Shown: positions 1 through 6,448, counted from the stretch's first letter. The stretch: DNA of 7,791 nucleotides from an uncultured Prevotellaceae bacterium (GCA_902477365.1 CABSGW010000117.1:1-7791); one strand, 5' to 3'. Notes: generated by a model not told the origin, from the sequence alone. Numbers and translations are program-made.

Positions 1-543
1 CGGCTTTCCGCCATCACCGATTACACCGACATATTCTTCAGGGGTGGCCAGTCCTTGTGCCAAAATTTCTTCTTTTGAAATGTCAGCATCGTGTTCGCCT
101 ATTTCAGCTTTTGTGGTAGGGGTGATGATAGGTGTGGGGAATTTCTGGTTCTCGCGCATCCCTTCCGGTAATTTCACGCCGCAGATTTCGCGTACACCGC
201 TTTTGTAAGCACGCCATGCGCTACCGCACAGGTAGCCGCGAACAATCATTTCAATGGGAAAACCTTCGCACATGACGCCGACAGTGACCATGGGATCGGG
301 CGAAGCCAATTTCCAGTTAGGGCAAATATCGGTGGTTGCATCCAGGAATTTTGCTGCAATTTGATTCAGCATCTGACCTTTGTACGGGATACCTTCAGGC
401 AGCACTACGTCAAAAGCGGAAATGCGGTCGGTTGCCACCATAACCAACAGGTTGTCGCTGATATTGTAAACGTCACGTACTTTTCCGTGGTAAACACTTT
501 TTTGCCCCGGGAAGTTAAATTCGGTGTTTGTTAATGCTTTCAT
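1..543 (-). CDS. purC: SAICAR synthase (phosphoribosylaminoimidazole-succinocarboxamide synthase), partial, C-terminus missing
   Basis: This cytoplasmic enzyme of de novo purine synthesis joins aspartate to CAIR using ATP to give SAICAR. The window holds the first 181 codons; the family form I expect here is about 300-315 residues, so roughly the last 130 lie beyond the left edge. The N-terminal nucleotide-binding strand-loop is visible as GKVRDVY (residues 20-26), followed by ATDRISAFD (37-45). The SAICAR synthase signature FPIEMIVRGYLCGS lies at 95-108 and runs into AWRAYKSG. TTKAEIGEHD at 143-152 is also typical. The ATG at 541-543 is the natural start, because it gives the KALTNTEF N-terminus directly before the conserved region. 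The phoH stop codon lies only 5 bp upstream, so purC is probably transcribed with phoH and translated by coupling. No promoter box is visible between them. The second signature and the terminator are outside the window. Confidence 0.96.
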   Translation of the reverse strand, partial: MKALTNTEFNFPGQKSVYHGKVRDVYNISDNLLVMVATDRISAFDVVLPEGIPYKGQMLNQIAAKFLDATTDICPNWKLASPDPMVTVGVMCEGFPIEMIVRGYLCGSAWRAYKSGVREICGVKLPEGMRENQKFPTPIITPTTKAEIGEHDADISKEEILAQGLATPEEYVGVIGDGGKP

Positions 544-548
544 TTGCT

Positions 549-1544
549 TTATGAATTTGTGTTCGGTTGTAATTCAAGTTGAATGGTTTTACCGGCCTCT
601 TCTTTCCGGCGTTTTCCCTCTTGTTCGTAAGCATCTACAATCCTTGTCACGAGTGGGTGGCGCACGATATCTTTTTTAGTCAACTCAATTACGCTGATTC
701 CTTTAACTCCGTGTAGAATGTGTAATGCGTCAATTAAACCGGAACGTTGTGAAGCAGGAAGGTCTATTTGAGTACGGTCTCCTGTGACAATCATCTTGGT
801 ATTGTTACCCATACGCGTCAAGAACATTTTGATTTGGGCACTTGTTGTATTTTGTGCTTCATCCAATATAACAACGGCATCGTTCAATGTCCGTCCCCTC
901 ATAAAGGCTAGAGGAGCGATTTGTATGATATTGGTTTCCAAGTATTCCTTCAATTTGGTTGCAGGAATCATTTCTTCCAGTGCGTCATAGAGGGGTTGTA
1001 GATAGGGATCTATTTTATCTTTCATGTCGCCTGGTAGGAAACCGAGTTTTTCACCGGCTTCAACGGCAGGCCTACTTAAAATGATTTTTTTTACTTCTTT
1101 GTTCTTTAATGCACGAACAGCAAGCGCTATTCCGGTATAGGTCTTTCCTGAGCCGGCTGGTCCAATAGCAAATAACAGGTCGTTCTTGGCAAATGCATGT
1201 ACCATTTGTTGTTGGTTCTCGCTGCGAGCCATAATGGGGCGCCCCGTCGTACTATAAACAATGACCCCATTGGCGTTATCATGATTGGTTCGATTTCCTT
1301 TAATCAGATCTAGAATATCCTCTTCGCGTAATTGGTTGAAGCGAGTACAATGCTTCTCCATTTGCTGAAGATTTTCTTCAAAGGAGGCAATGTCCTCTTC
1401 GTTACCCATTATTTTGATGAGGTTGTCACGGGCAATGATACGTAGTTTAGGGTATAATGCTTTGATCATACGCAGGTTGGCGTTGTTTACACCATAAAAA
1501 ACCACGGGGTCAGCTTCCTCCAATACAAGATGCTTTTCTGTCAT
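549..1544 (-). CDS. phoH: PhoH family ATPase (YbeZ-like)
   Basis: This is a cytoplasmic P-loop ATPase of the PhoH family, which is linked to RNA metabolism; in many bacteria the YbeZ branch is encoded beside the rRNA-processing nuclease YbeY. Taking the ATG at 1542-1544, the protein is 331 residues. Residues 1-75 form a KH-like RNA-binding region (LIKIMGNEED near 42-51). Walker A is GPAGSGKT at 128-135, Walker B VVILDEAQN at 224-232, the sensor-like TGDRTQ at 254-259, and an Arg-rich RHPLVTRIV at 295-303. The C-terminal 20 residues are polar and likely unordered. A reading frame continues 18 bp upstream to a TTG, but that codon lies inside the -7 promoter box at 1560-1567. The shorter ATG form (MTEKHLVLEEADPV) is therefore preferred. 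It heads a two-gene operon with purC; the link between an RNA-associated ATPase and purine synthesis is probably positional, not mechanistic. ybeY is not in the window. Confidence 0.95.
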   Translation of the reverse strand: MTEKHLVLEEADPVVFYGVNNANLRMIKALYPKLRIIARDNLIKIMGNEEDIASFEENLQQMEKHCTRFNQLREEDILDLIKGNRTNHDNANGVIVYSTTGRPIMARSENQQQMVHAFAKNDLLFAIGPAGSGKTYTGIALAVRALKNKEVKKIILSRPAVEAGEKLGFLPGDMKDKIDPYLQPLYDALEEMIPATKLKEYLETNIIQIAPLAFMRGRTLNDAVVILDEAQNTTSAQIKMFLTRMGNNTKMIVTGDRTQIDLPASQRSGLIDALHILHGVKGISVIELTKKDIVRHPLVTRIVDAYEQEGKRRKEEAGKTIQLELQPNTNS

Positions 1545-1559
1545 GCATTCATTTTTGTG

Positions 1560-1567
1560 CAAAAATA
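1560..1567 (-). promoter_or_regulatory. -7 box of the phoH-purC promoter
   Basis: Read on the minus strand this is TATTTTTG, a full match to the Bacteroidetes -7 consensus TAnnTTTG. The expected start of transcription would be near 1553, leaving a leader of about 10 bases before the phoH ATG. A clear TTTG -33 element is not present at the usual 19-21 bp distance. Only an A/T-rich stretch (1584-1589) is there, so the promoter is inferred mainly from the -7 box and its position. Confidence 0.55.
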
Positions 1568-1577
1568 CGATTTCTCA

Positions 1578-1608
1578 TTGAAAGAAAATCTTTTTTTGCG
1601 TACTTTTG
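1578..1608 (+). promoter_or_regulatory. Promoter of the DUF5715-GNAT-truA-EamA operon
   Basis: A -33 element TTG (1578-1580) is followed after 20 bp by TACTTTTG (1601-1608), which fits the Bacteroidetes consensus TAnnTTTG. Transcription would start near 1614, giving a leader of about 15-20 bases before the ATG at 1631. It faces away from the phoH promoter, and the two -7 boxes are only 33 bp apart. Confidence 0.7.
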
Positions 1609-1630
1609 TGCCTTGTAAAAGTTGAAAAGA

Positions 1631-2452
1631 ATGAATCGTCCCAACCTCGGTTTCAAAAAGAAACATTTCATATATACATTTTGTTGCATTGTCTTGTGTT
1701 TGGCTTTGATAAGATGTGTTTTCCCTTCGGTGGCAGAATCGTTGACAAATGTTATGGCTGATAAGAAGAGCGTACAAAACAAATACGCAGACTCCATTGA
1801 GCAACAACGTCTGTTGAATGACTCGCTCTTTTTGCGTCCTCGTCGTGTTCCTGTTTATACGGATATGGAGGGAAAACCGGTTCATCGCAAGATTTATAGT
1901 GTACCGGGATTTAAGCAAACCTTTCCCGATTTGAATGATGTGCAGTTGGCTACCGCCCAGCGTTTGGGTGTGAAGCCGGTACGGAATCGCCGTCAGGCGG
2001 AACAGCGTCAAGACGAACTGGTGTATGTAGGAAGTAGCCCTTACTATTATGTACAGGACTTGCAGCATTCCATTCCTTATCTTATTCCCAGAGCTTCACA
2101 TTTGTTGAATTATATAGGTCGCACTTTCTTGGATTCGTTGCAAGTGAAGCAAATACCGTTACATACATTAATCGTCACTTCGGTGTTGAGGACGGAAGAG
2201 GACATAGCGAAGTTGCGTCGTCATAATGTGAATGCAACGGAGCAGAGTTGTCATCGGTTTGGTACTACGTTTGACATTAGTTATAATCGCTATTGCACGG
2301 TTGAAGATCCTGACGGACCTAAACGGAGACAGGTACGTAATGATACGTTGAAGTGGGTGTTGTCTGAAGTGTTGCGTGATTTGCGTGAGGCGGGGAGCTG
2401 TTATGTGAAATATGAGGTGAAACAAGGATGTTACCATATAACCGTAAGGTAA
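1631..2452 (+). CDS. Membrane-anchored DUF5715 family protein, M15-peptidase-like
   Basis: The function is unknown. The protein is 273 residues from the ATG at 1631. A TTG nine bases upstream in frame is possible but sits only a few bases from the likely transcription start. After a basic N-terminus (GFKKK) comes one hydrophobic segment at about residues 12-31, then a long exported region, so a periplasmic domain on a signal anchor is likely. The C-terminal half resembles zinc D-Ala-D-Ala carboxypeptidases of the M15/VanY type. TSVLRTEED (183-191) has the substrate-binding Arg position (R187), SCHRFGTTFD (206-215) matches the SxHxxGxxxD zinc motif (H208, D215), and CYHITV (267-272) supplies a third possible ligand, H269. 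E262 could act as the acid/base. I infer a role in cell-wall peptide trimming or binding. It is the first gene of a plus-strand operon, with the acetyltransferase starting 32 bp after its stop. The DUF5715 assignment is from memory of the family pattern. Confidence 0.8.
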   Translation: MNRPNLGFKKKHFIYTFCCIVLCLALIRCVFPSVAESLTNVMADKKSVQNKYADSIEQQRLLNDSLFLRPRRVPVYTDMEGKPVHRKIYSVPGFKQTFPDLNDVQLATAQRLGVKPVRNRRQAEQRQDELVYVGSSPYYYVQDLQHSIPYLIPRASHLLNYIGRTFLDSLQVKQIPLHTLIVTSVLRTEEDIAKLRRHNVNATEQSCHRFGTTFDISYNRYCTVEDPDGPKRRQVRNDTLKWVLSEVLRDLREAGSCYVKYEVKQGCYHITVR

Positions 2453-2484
2453 CACTTTCATTGTGGGAAAATAAAAATGGTGAC

Positions 2485-2919
2485 ATGGAAAAGATTCGTA
2501 TTATAGAACAAACCGTTTATTCGGATGTGTTGTGTGAAACTGTTCGGTATTTGTCGAAGCAGCTGACTTCCTCCAAAGTGATGATGGGAAAAGATGATCT
2601 GACGGCTATTATAGAGGCTGTGAATAGTCATTTGTTTATTGTTTATTGCGGAGATGAACCGGCTGGGATGTTGACGCTTGGCGATTACGTGACTCCCACG
2701 GGGCATAAGGCGTGGATTGAAGATGTTGTGATCGATGAGGCTTTTCGTGGAAAGGCGTTGGGTAAAGAACTTGTGGAATATGCTATAACGTATGCACGTG
2801 GCATAGGCGTGAAAACGTTGATGCTGACATCGCGTCCTTCGCGTGTGGCGGCCAATCGCTTGTATCAGAAGGTCGGTTTTCTTTTGAAGGAAACCAATCT
2901 GTATAAAATGGATTTGTAA
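2485..2919 (+). CDS. GNAT family N-acetyltransferase
   Basis: This is a 144-residue single-domain GNAT protein, expected to move an acetyl group from acetyl-CoA to an amine in the cytoplasm. The acceptor cannot be told from the sequence. Motif A, the acetyl-CoA pyrophosphate loop, is VVIDEAFRGKALGKEL at 81-96, with the R-G-K-A-L-G loop at 88-93 in place of the usual Q/RxxGxG/A. Motif B follows as ANRLYQKVGF (123-132), where Tyr and the GF pair are standard. The length is normal for the family. An in-frame ATG at 2428 would add 19 residues and overlap the upstream gene by 25 bp; the ATG at 2485 is preferred because MEKIRIIEQ begins the first GNAT beta strand. It lies between the DUF5715 gene and truA on the same strand and is probably cotranscribed. 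A substrate shared with the neighbours is not evident. Confidence 0.88.
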   Translation: MEKIRIIEQTVYSDVLCETVRYLSKQLTSSKVMMGKDDLTAIIEAVNSHLFIVYCGDEPAGMLTLGDYVTPTGHKAWIEDVVIDEAFRGKALGKELVEYAITYARGIGVKTLMLTSRPSRVAANRLYQKVGFLLKETNLYKMDL

Positions 2920-2930
2920 GGAGTGGATAA

Positions 2931-2954
2931 GGGAAATGCAGACCGCTGTTTCCC
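2931..2954 (+). other. Small stem-loop between the GNAT gene and truA
   Basis: GGGAAA (2931-2936) can pair with TTTCCC (2949-2954), and CAG (2939-2941) with CTG (2946-2948) inside it, leaving an ACCG loop and a two-base bulge. No T-run follows, so this is not a good terminator. It may be an mRNA processing or stabilising element inside the operon, or chance. The rest of the 80-bp gap shows only a poor -7-like match (GATGTTTG, 2976-2983). Confidence 0.3.
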
Positions 2955-2999
2955 GGGAATGGTTTGATGCGGTTGGATGTTTGTTTACGAAGATAGACG

Positions 3000-3809
3000 A
3001 TGCAACGATATTTTATTTATTTGGCTTATGACGGGAGTGCTTATCATGGGTGGCAAATGCAACCTAACGCCCGTAGCGTGCAACAGGTGTTGCAGGAAAC
3101 TCTGACCTTGTTGCTCCGGAGCGCGGTAGAAGTCGTAGGCGCCGGAAGAACCGATGCCGGTGTACATGCACGCATGATGGTGGCTCATTTTGATGACCCT
3201 CGTCCAGAGATCATGCAACAAGAGCTGCCTTTGAAGCTTGATTTCCTAACCGACAAACTCAATAGGGTGCTTCCATCCGATATTTCCATCTACGGTATTG
3301 TTCCGGTTATAGCGCACGCCCATGCTCGTTTTGATGCAATGGCACGTACCTACCATTATTTTTTGTGTACGAATAAAAGCGTATTTAACCGTCACTATGC
3401 ATGCCGTATGCGTTCGGCCCTGAATTTTGACCGCATGAACGAGGCGGCAGCCACCTTGTTGGAGGTAGAGGATTTTACAAGTTTCAGTAAGCTGCATACG
3501 GATGTCAAGACGAATATTTGTCATGTAACTAAAGCTGAGTGGGTTTATCAAGGTGATTCTGTGTGGAGGTTTGAGATTACGGCAGATCGTTTTTTGCGTA
3601 ACATGGTGCGTGCGGTAGTAGGAACATTGGTTGACGTGGGACGAGGAAAATTGAGCGTGAGTGACTTTAAACAGGTCGTGGCACAAAAAGATCGTTGTGC
3701 TGCGGGTGAGTCTATGCCCGGGAATGCGCTCTTCCTTGTCCATGTTGCTTATCCGGATAATGTGTTCGGTGAGGGGTGTGTACCTTGTTTTTCAGATAAT
3801 CGTTCCTGA
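3000..3809 (+). CDS. truA: tRNA pseudouridine(38-40) synthase TruA
   Basis: The enzyme changes uridines 38, 39 and 40 in the anticodon arm of many tRNAs to pseudouridine. It is 269 residues, normal for the family. The N-terminus RYFIYLAYDGSAYHGWQ is typical and fixes the ATG at 3000. The catalytic loop is GAGRTDAGVHA (47-57) with the nucleophile D52. ARTYHY (115-120) holds the conserved Tyr that packs on the target base. DFTSFSK (158-164) and RFLRNMVRAVVGTLVDVGRG (197-216) belong to the C-terminal half, and PGNALFLVHVAYP (240-252) closes the fold. The last 15 residues are a weakly conserved tail. The gene lies 80 bp after the acetyltransferase and 15 bp before the transporter start, so it is probably expressed from the operon promoter near 1601. 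All key residues are present and nothing suggests decay. Confidence 0.97.
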   Translation: MQRYFIYLAYDGSAYHGWQMQPNARSVQQVLQETLTLLLRSAVEVVGAGRTDAGVHARMMVAHFDDPRPEIMQQELPLKLDFLTDKLNRVLPSDISIYGIVPVIAHAHARFDAMARTYHYFLCTNKSVFNRHYACRMRSALNFDRMNEAAATLLEVEDFTSFSKLHTDVKTNICHVTKAEWVYQGDSVWRFEITADRFLRNMVRAVVGTLVDVGRGKLSVSDFKQVVAQKDRCAAGESMPGNALFLVHVAYPDNVFGEGCVPCFSDNRS

Positions 3810-3824
3810 TTGTTGTCAAGTTCT

Positions 3825-4748
3825 ATGTGGATAGTGTTTGCTTTTATCTCAGCAGCCTTATTGGGGTTTTATGATGTGTTCAAGAAAGATGCATTGCGTC
3901 AGAATGCTGTTATACCTATATTGTTTCTTAACACACTGTTTTGTAGTTTATTGCTACTTCCCTTTGTGCTAGGTTCTTTAGGAGGGGTTATTTCTACAAC
4001 TTCTGTTTGGTATGTGCCTGTTGGAGGATGGCAGATGCATGGGCCTATCCTGTTAAAGGCTTGTATCGTATTGGGGTCATGGGTGCTGGGCTACTTTGGA
4101 ATGAAACACTTGCCGATAACCATCGTTGGCCCAATCAATGCCACTCGTCCCCTTATGACCTTATTGGGTGCGATGTTTATTTTTGGCGAACGGTTGAATG
4201 TCTGGCAATGGATAGGAGTGGTGCTGGCGATAGTGTCGTTTTACCTGTTGAGTAGAAGCGGGAAAAAAGAAGGTATTCAGTTTGCGCATAACCGTTGGAT
4301 TTATCTGATTGTTGGGGCTGCTGTGTTAGGTTGTATCAGCGGGTTATATGATAAACATTTGATGGCTTCAACAGCCGAAGGAGGATTAGGTTTAAACCGT
4401 ATGGCGGTACAAAGTTGGTATAACATATATCAATGTGGTATGATGGCTGTCATGATGTTGTTACTGTGGTATCCTATGCGCAAACGTACTGCACCTTTTC
4501 GGTGGAAATATAGCATTATCTTTATTTCCGTGTTTTTAACCGTTGCCGATTTTGCTTATTTTTATGCATTAAGCATTCCGGGCGTCATGATTTCCATTGT
4601 GTCGATGGTACGAAGAGGAAGTGTCCTGGTTTCTTTCTTGTGTGGAGCCTGGTGGTTCCGTGAGAAGAATTTAAAAGCAAAATTCGTAGATTTGCTTTTG
4701 GTACTGCTGGGAATGGTATTTCTGTGGTTGGGTACCGTGATGGACTAA
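3825..4748 (+). CDS. DMT superfamily transporter, EamA type
   Basis: This is an inner-membrane protein of the drug/metabolite transporter superfamily; the substrate is unknown. The 307 residues hold about ten hydrophobic helices (roughly 1-15, 29-50, 75-92, 97-120, 127-143, 158-173, 197-215, 229-248, 252-278 and 286-304). They form two EamA repeats of five helices. The first repeat has the typical end PINATRPLMTLLGAMFIFGE (103-122) with E122 before the GE-rl...G motif. The second has the matching WWFREKNL (276-283) with E280. The frame is open upstream to a TTG at 3810, directly after the truA stop, but the ATG at 3825 puts the start at the first helix and is preferred. It is the last gene of the operon, and its TAA interlocks with the TAG of the convergent gene. 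No hairpin terminator is seen here. Helix borders are estimated by eye. Confidence 0.9.
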   Translation: MWIVFAFISAALLGFYDVFKKDALRQNAVIPILFLNTLFCSLLLLPFVLGSLGGVISTTSVWYVPVGGWQMHGPILLKACIVLGSWVLGYFGMKHLPITIVGPINATRPLMTLLGAMFIFGERLNVWQWIGVVLAIVSFYLLSRSGKKEGIQFAHNRWIYLIVGAAVLGCISGLYDKHLMASTAEGGLGLNRMAVQSWYNIYQCGMMAVMMLLLWYPMRKRTAPFRWKYSIIFISVFLTVADFAYFYALSIPGVMISIVSMVRRGSVLVSFLCGAWWFREKNLKAKFVDLLLVLLGMVFLWLGTVMD

Positions 4749-5947
4749 TCGGCAAAATAGAATTTATGTTCCGGCAACTGTTGCCAGTTTCCACGAGTAA
4801 AGTCCGGAATCGATATGGGGCGGCTTCCTTCCCGTGCCGACAGTTCACTTAATTCTGCTAAGCAAGACCATTCGGCTGCGTCGTATACGTCCATGTCAAG
4901 CGGCAGTCCGTTTCGCAGGCAATAGATGAGGCGGCAGTCCATCACATAATTCATTTCATTTGGCATTTGACGCAAGCGCGATTCGTGTCCCCAGCGTGCG
5001 GTGACGGGATGTTCGTGTTTCGTTATGAAGGTCTCTAACTCATTGCCCGTCAATGCTTGTTCCATCTGTGTCAACTGAATGGACGGTTGCGGATATTTCT
5101 GGGCAAAACCCAATGTGCCGCATACGGTTTGCAGTCGGCTGTATGGACGTGGTGTCGTGACATCGTGTTGCAACAGGATGCTGCGTCCTTGTACGGTTTT
5201 TAATAGGGTATTGTTTAAGTGGCTGCCATCGGGCAACGTAGATGTGCTGAGCGAAACCAAGTAGTCTAACCGGTCGCCGCGATGAATGTTGAGTAATAGT
5301 CCGATGGGGCCTATGCCATGTGTGGGATAAGGATTTCCACCGTGGGCAGTACAACTTTTTTCCATCCATAGGCTTTGTTGATACCCCTCTTGTCTTTCCT
5401 TCTCAAACATCTGCCGCAAATCGTGGATATAGGCTCCCTCGCAATGTGTAATTGTACCCAGCATTCCTTTACGGGCCAGCGACAAAGTGGTTAGCGCAAA
5501 GGGATCATAGCAGCAGTTTTCAAGCATGAAGCAATGCCGCTGTGTTTGTTCGGCCGTGTTTACCAGTTGCCAAGCTTCGTCTACACTGGTCGAAGCCGGA
5601 ACTTCTATGGCTACATGTTTTCCATTTTGCATGGCATAAACGGCCATGGAGGTGTGGAATTGCCATTCGGTACAAAGGTATACCAGGTCGATGTCTTCAC
5701 GTTGGCATACGGTTTTCCAATCTTCCACTCCGCTATAATAGTCTGGCGTCAGCCCATTTTGGTGCATTAACGCTGCGGCACGATCCAGATTTTCTTGCTT
5801 TAAGTCTACAAGTGCACGTATTTCGGCCCCTTCAATAAATTGATAGCGCTCCAGTGCTTTCATGCCGCGTCTTCCCAAACCAATGAAGGCAATGCGTACA
5901 AGCGGAATGGGAGCTGCTGTTAATTCTAGGATGTGGGTCGTTTTCAT
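4745..5947 (-). CDS. Gfo/Idh/MocA family protein, GH109-like (possible NAD-dependent alpha-N-acetylgalactosaminidase)
   Basis: A 400-residue protein with an N-terminal Rossmann fold: VRIAFIGLGRRG (17-28) is the GxGxxG loop, and D48 at the end of the second strand favours NAD over NADP. GKHVAIEVP (109-117) is the family's EKP-like motif, with V in place of the usual K. The middle closely fits glycoside hydrolase family 109, which cleaves terminal alpha-GalNAc by a redox mechanism with bound NAD. The matching segments are EWQFHTSMAVYAM (94-106), HCFMLENCCYD (138-148), HCEGAYIHDLR (168-178) and NPYPTHGIGP (205-214), whose H210 corresponds to the catalytic His. The call is at family level; a plain sugar dehydrogenase is possible. 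No signal peptide is visible, so it should act in the cytoplasm, unlike the exported founding GH109 enzyme. No SusC/SusD or other glycan genes are nearby. Its TAG overlaps the convergent transporter stop. It lies downstream of rpmE behind a terminator-like hairpin and has no clear promoter of its own. Confidence 0.82.
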   Translation of the reverse strand: MKTTHILELTAAPIPLVRIAFIGLGRRGMKALERYQFIEGAEIRALVDLKQENLDRAAALMHQNGLTPDYYSGVEDWKTVCQREDIDLVYLCTEWQFHTSMAVYAMQNGKHVAIEVPASTSVDEAWQLVNTAEQTQRHCFMLENCCYDPFALTTLSLARKGMLGTITHCEGAYIHDLRQMFEKERQEGYQQSLWMEKSCTAHGGNPYPTHGIGPIGLLLNIHRGDRLDYLVSLSTSTLPDGSHLNNTLLKTVQGRSILLQHDVTTPRPYSRLQTVCGTLGFAQKYPQPSIQLTQMEQALTGNELETFITKHEHPVTARWGHESRLRQMPNEMNYVMDCRLIYCLRNGLPLDMDVYDAAEWSCLAELSELSAREGSRPISIPDFTRGNWQQLPEHKFYFAD

Positions 5948-5963
5948 GCGAAATGAGATTTAA

Positions 5964-6008
5964 CTGAAAAACGAAAAGAGGTATCTCCTTTGTACGGACA
6001 TACCTCTT
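5964..6008 (-). terminator. Rho-independent terminator-like hairpin after rpmE
   Basis: Nine base pairs form between 5976-5984 (AAGAGGTAT) and 6000-6008 (ATACCTCTT). Inside, after one mismatch, TCC (5986-5988) can pair with GGA (5996-5998). Read on the minus strand, the stem is followed by TTTTCGTTTTTC, the T-rich tail of an intrinsic terminator. It begins 27 bases after the rpmE stop and ends close to the start of the GH109-like gene, so it could fully end rpmE transcription or act as a partial attenuator. Confidence 0.72.
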
Positions 6009-6035
6009 CCTTAAAACTTATAACAGTTGAAAAAA

Positions 6036-6290
6036 TTACTTTTTACGAGCCTGTCCGTAACGGTTCATGAACTTATCAACGCGACCTGCTGTGTCAACCA
6101 GTTTAGACTTACCGGTGTAGAATGGGTGTGAAGTACTTGAAATTTCAAGTTTTACAACCGGATAAGTTTCACCTTCAAACTCAATTGTATCAGATGTTTT
6201 GCAGGTAGAACGTGACAAAAACATGTCGCCGTTGCTCATATCCTTAAATACAACAGGGCGATAATTTTCAGGATGAATGCCTTTTTTCAT
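6036..6290 (-). CDS. rpmE2: 50S ribosomal protein L31 type B
   Basis: This small protein of the large ribosomal subunit lies near the bridge to the small subunit. At 84 residues it has the length of the type B form. The start MKKGIHPENYRPVVFKD and the STSHPFYTGKSKLVDTAGRVDKF region (52-74) are diagnostic. The zinc-binding CxxC pairs of the type A form are absent and only C30 remains, so this is the zinc-independent version. In bacteria with both forms, type B often replaces type A under zinc shortage; whether a second copy exists here cannot be told. The ATG at 6288-6290 is preceded by an A/T-rich leader without Shine-Dalgarno, usual for Bacteroidetes. A promoter at 6369-6400, a leader hairpin at 6321-6342 and a terminator at 5964-6008 suggest its own transcription unit. 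The C-terminal ARKK is basic, as expected for rRNA contact. Confidence 0.97.
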   Translation of the reverse strand: MKKGIHPENYRPVVFKDMSNGDMFLSRSTCKTSDTIEFEGETYPVVKLEISSTSHPFYTGKSKLVDTAGRVDKFMNRYGQARKK

Positions 6291-6320
6291 TGCTTATATA
6301 TTTCTTTGTTGTTTATTTTC

Positions 6321-6342
6321 TGTTACTTAATTGTTGGTAACA
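6321..6342 (-). promoter_or_regulatory. Stem-loop in the rpmE 5' leader
   Basis: TGTTAC (6321-6326) and GTAACA (6337-6342) form a 6-bp stem with a 10-base loop in the leader RNA of rpmE, about 30 bases before the start codon. A leader structure may serve ribosomal protein autoregulation, but the stem is short and chance cannot be excluded. Confidence 0.3.
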
Positions 6343-6368
6343 ATCGGTGTAATGGTTTGAATCGGCTG

Positions 6369-6400
6369 CAAAGATACAATTTTTCTGTGTGTGTCCAAAA
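6369..6400 (-). promoter_or_regulatory. Promoter of rpmE
   Basis: On the minus strand a -33 element TTTTG (6396-6400) and a -7 box TATCTTTG (6369-6376) are separated by 19 bp, matching the Bacteroidetes promoter closely. Transcription would start near 6362 and give a leader of about 70 bases that contains a small hairpin. It diverges from the promoter of the DUF3256 gene. Confidence 0.78.
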
Positions 6401-6412
6401 GTTTTTATTCTA

Positions 6413-6448
6413 TTTTTTCAAGTCACAAGGCAGAAATGCGTAACTTTG
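6413..6448 (+). promoter_or_regulatory. Promoter of the DUF3256 gene
   Basis: TAACTTTG (6441-6448) is a full match to the TAnnTTTG -7 box. The -33 region is a T-run (6413-6418) and not a clean TTTG. The predicted transcript start near 6454 lies downstream of the earliest in-frame ATG (6389), so it supports the ATG at 6473 as the true start. Confidence 0.62.

Noticed and set aside
1664..1723. Lipoprotein signal in the DUF5715 protein, because of several cysteines in the hydrophobic segment
   Set aside because: None of the cysteines is preceded by a standard lipobox (L-A/S-G/A-C type), so a signal anchor fits better.
1541..2068. Long open frame on the minus strand over the DUF5715 gene (about 175 codons)
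   Set aside because: It runs opposite a well-supported gene, has no family features and would cross the divergent promoter region; it is a frame shadow.
2428..2484. Upstream ATG extension of the acetyltransferase
   Set aside because: It would overlap the DUF5715 gene by 25 bp and add 19 residues before the first GNAT strand with no family support.
3246..3743. Minus-strand open frame of about 165 codons inside truA
   Set aside because: truA is complete with all catalytic residues; the antisense translation has no recognisable domain.
5534..5838. Plus-strand open frames inside the GH109-like gene
   Set aside because: Both lie wholly within the conserved Rossmann coding region, have no promoter, and their translations look like random low-complexity sequence.
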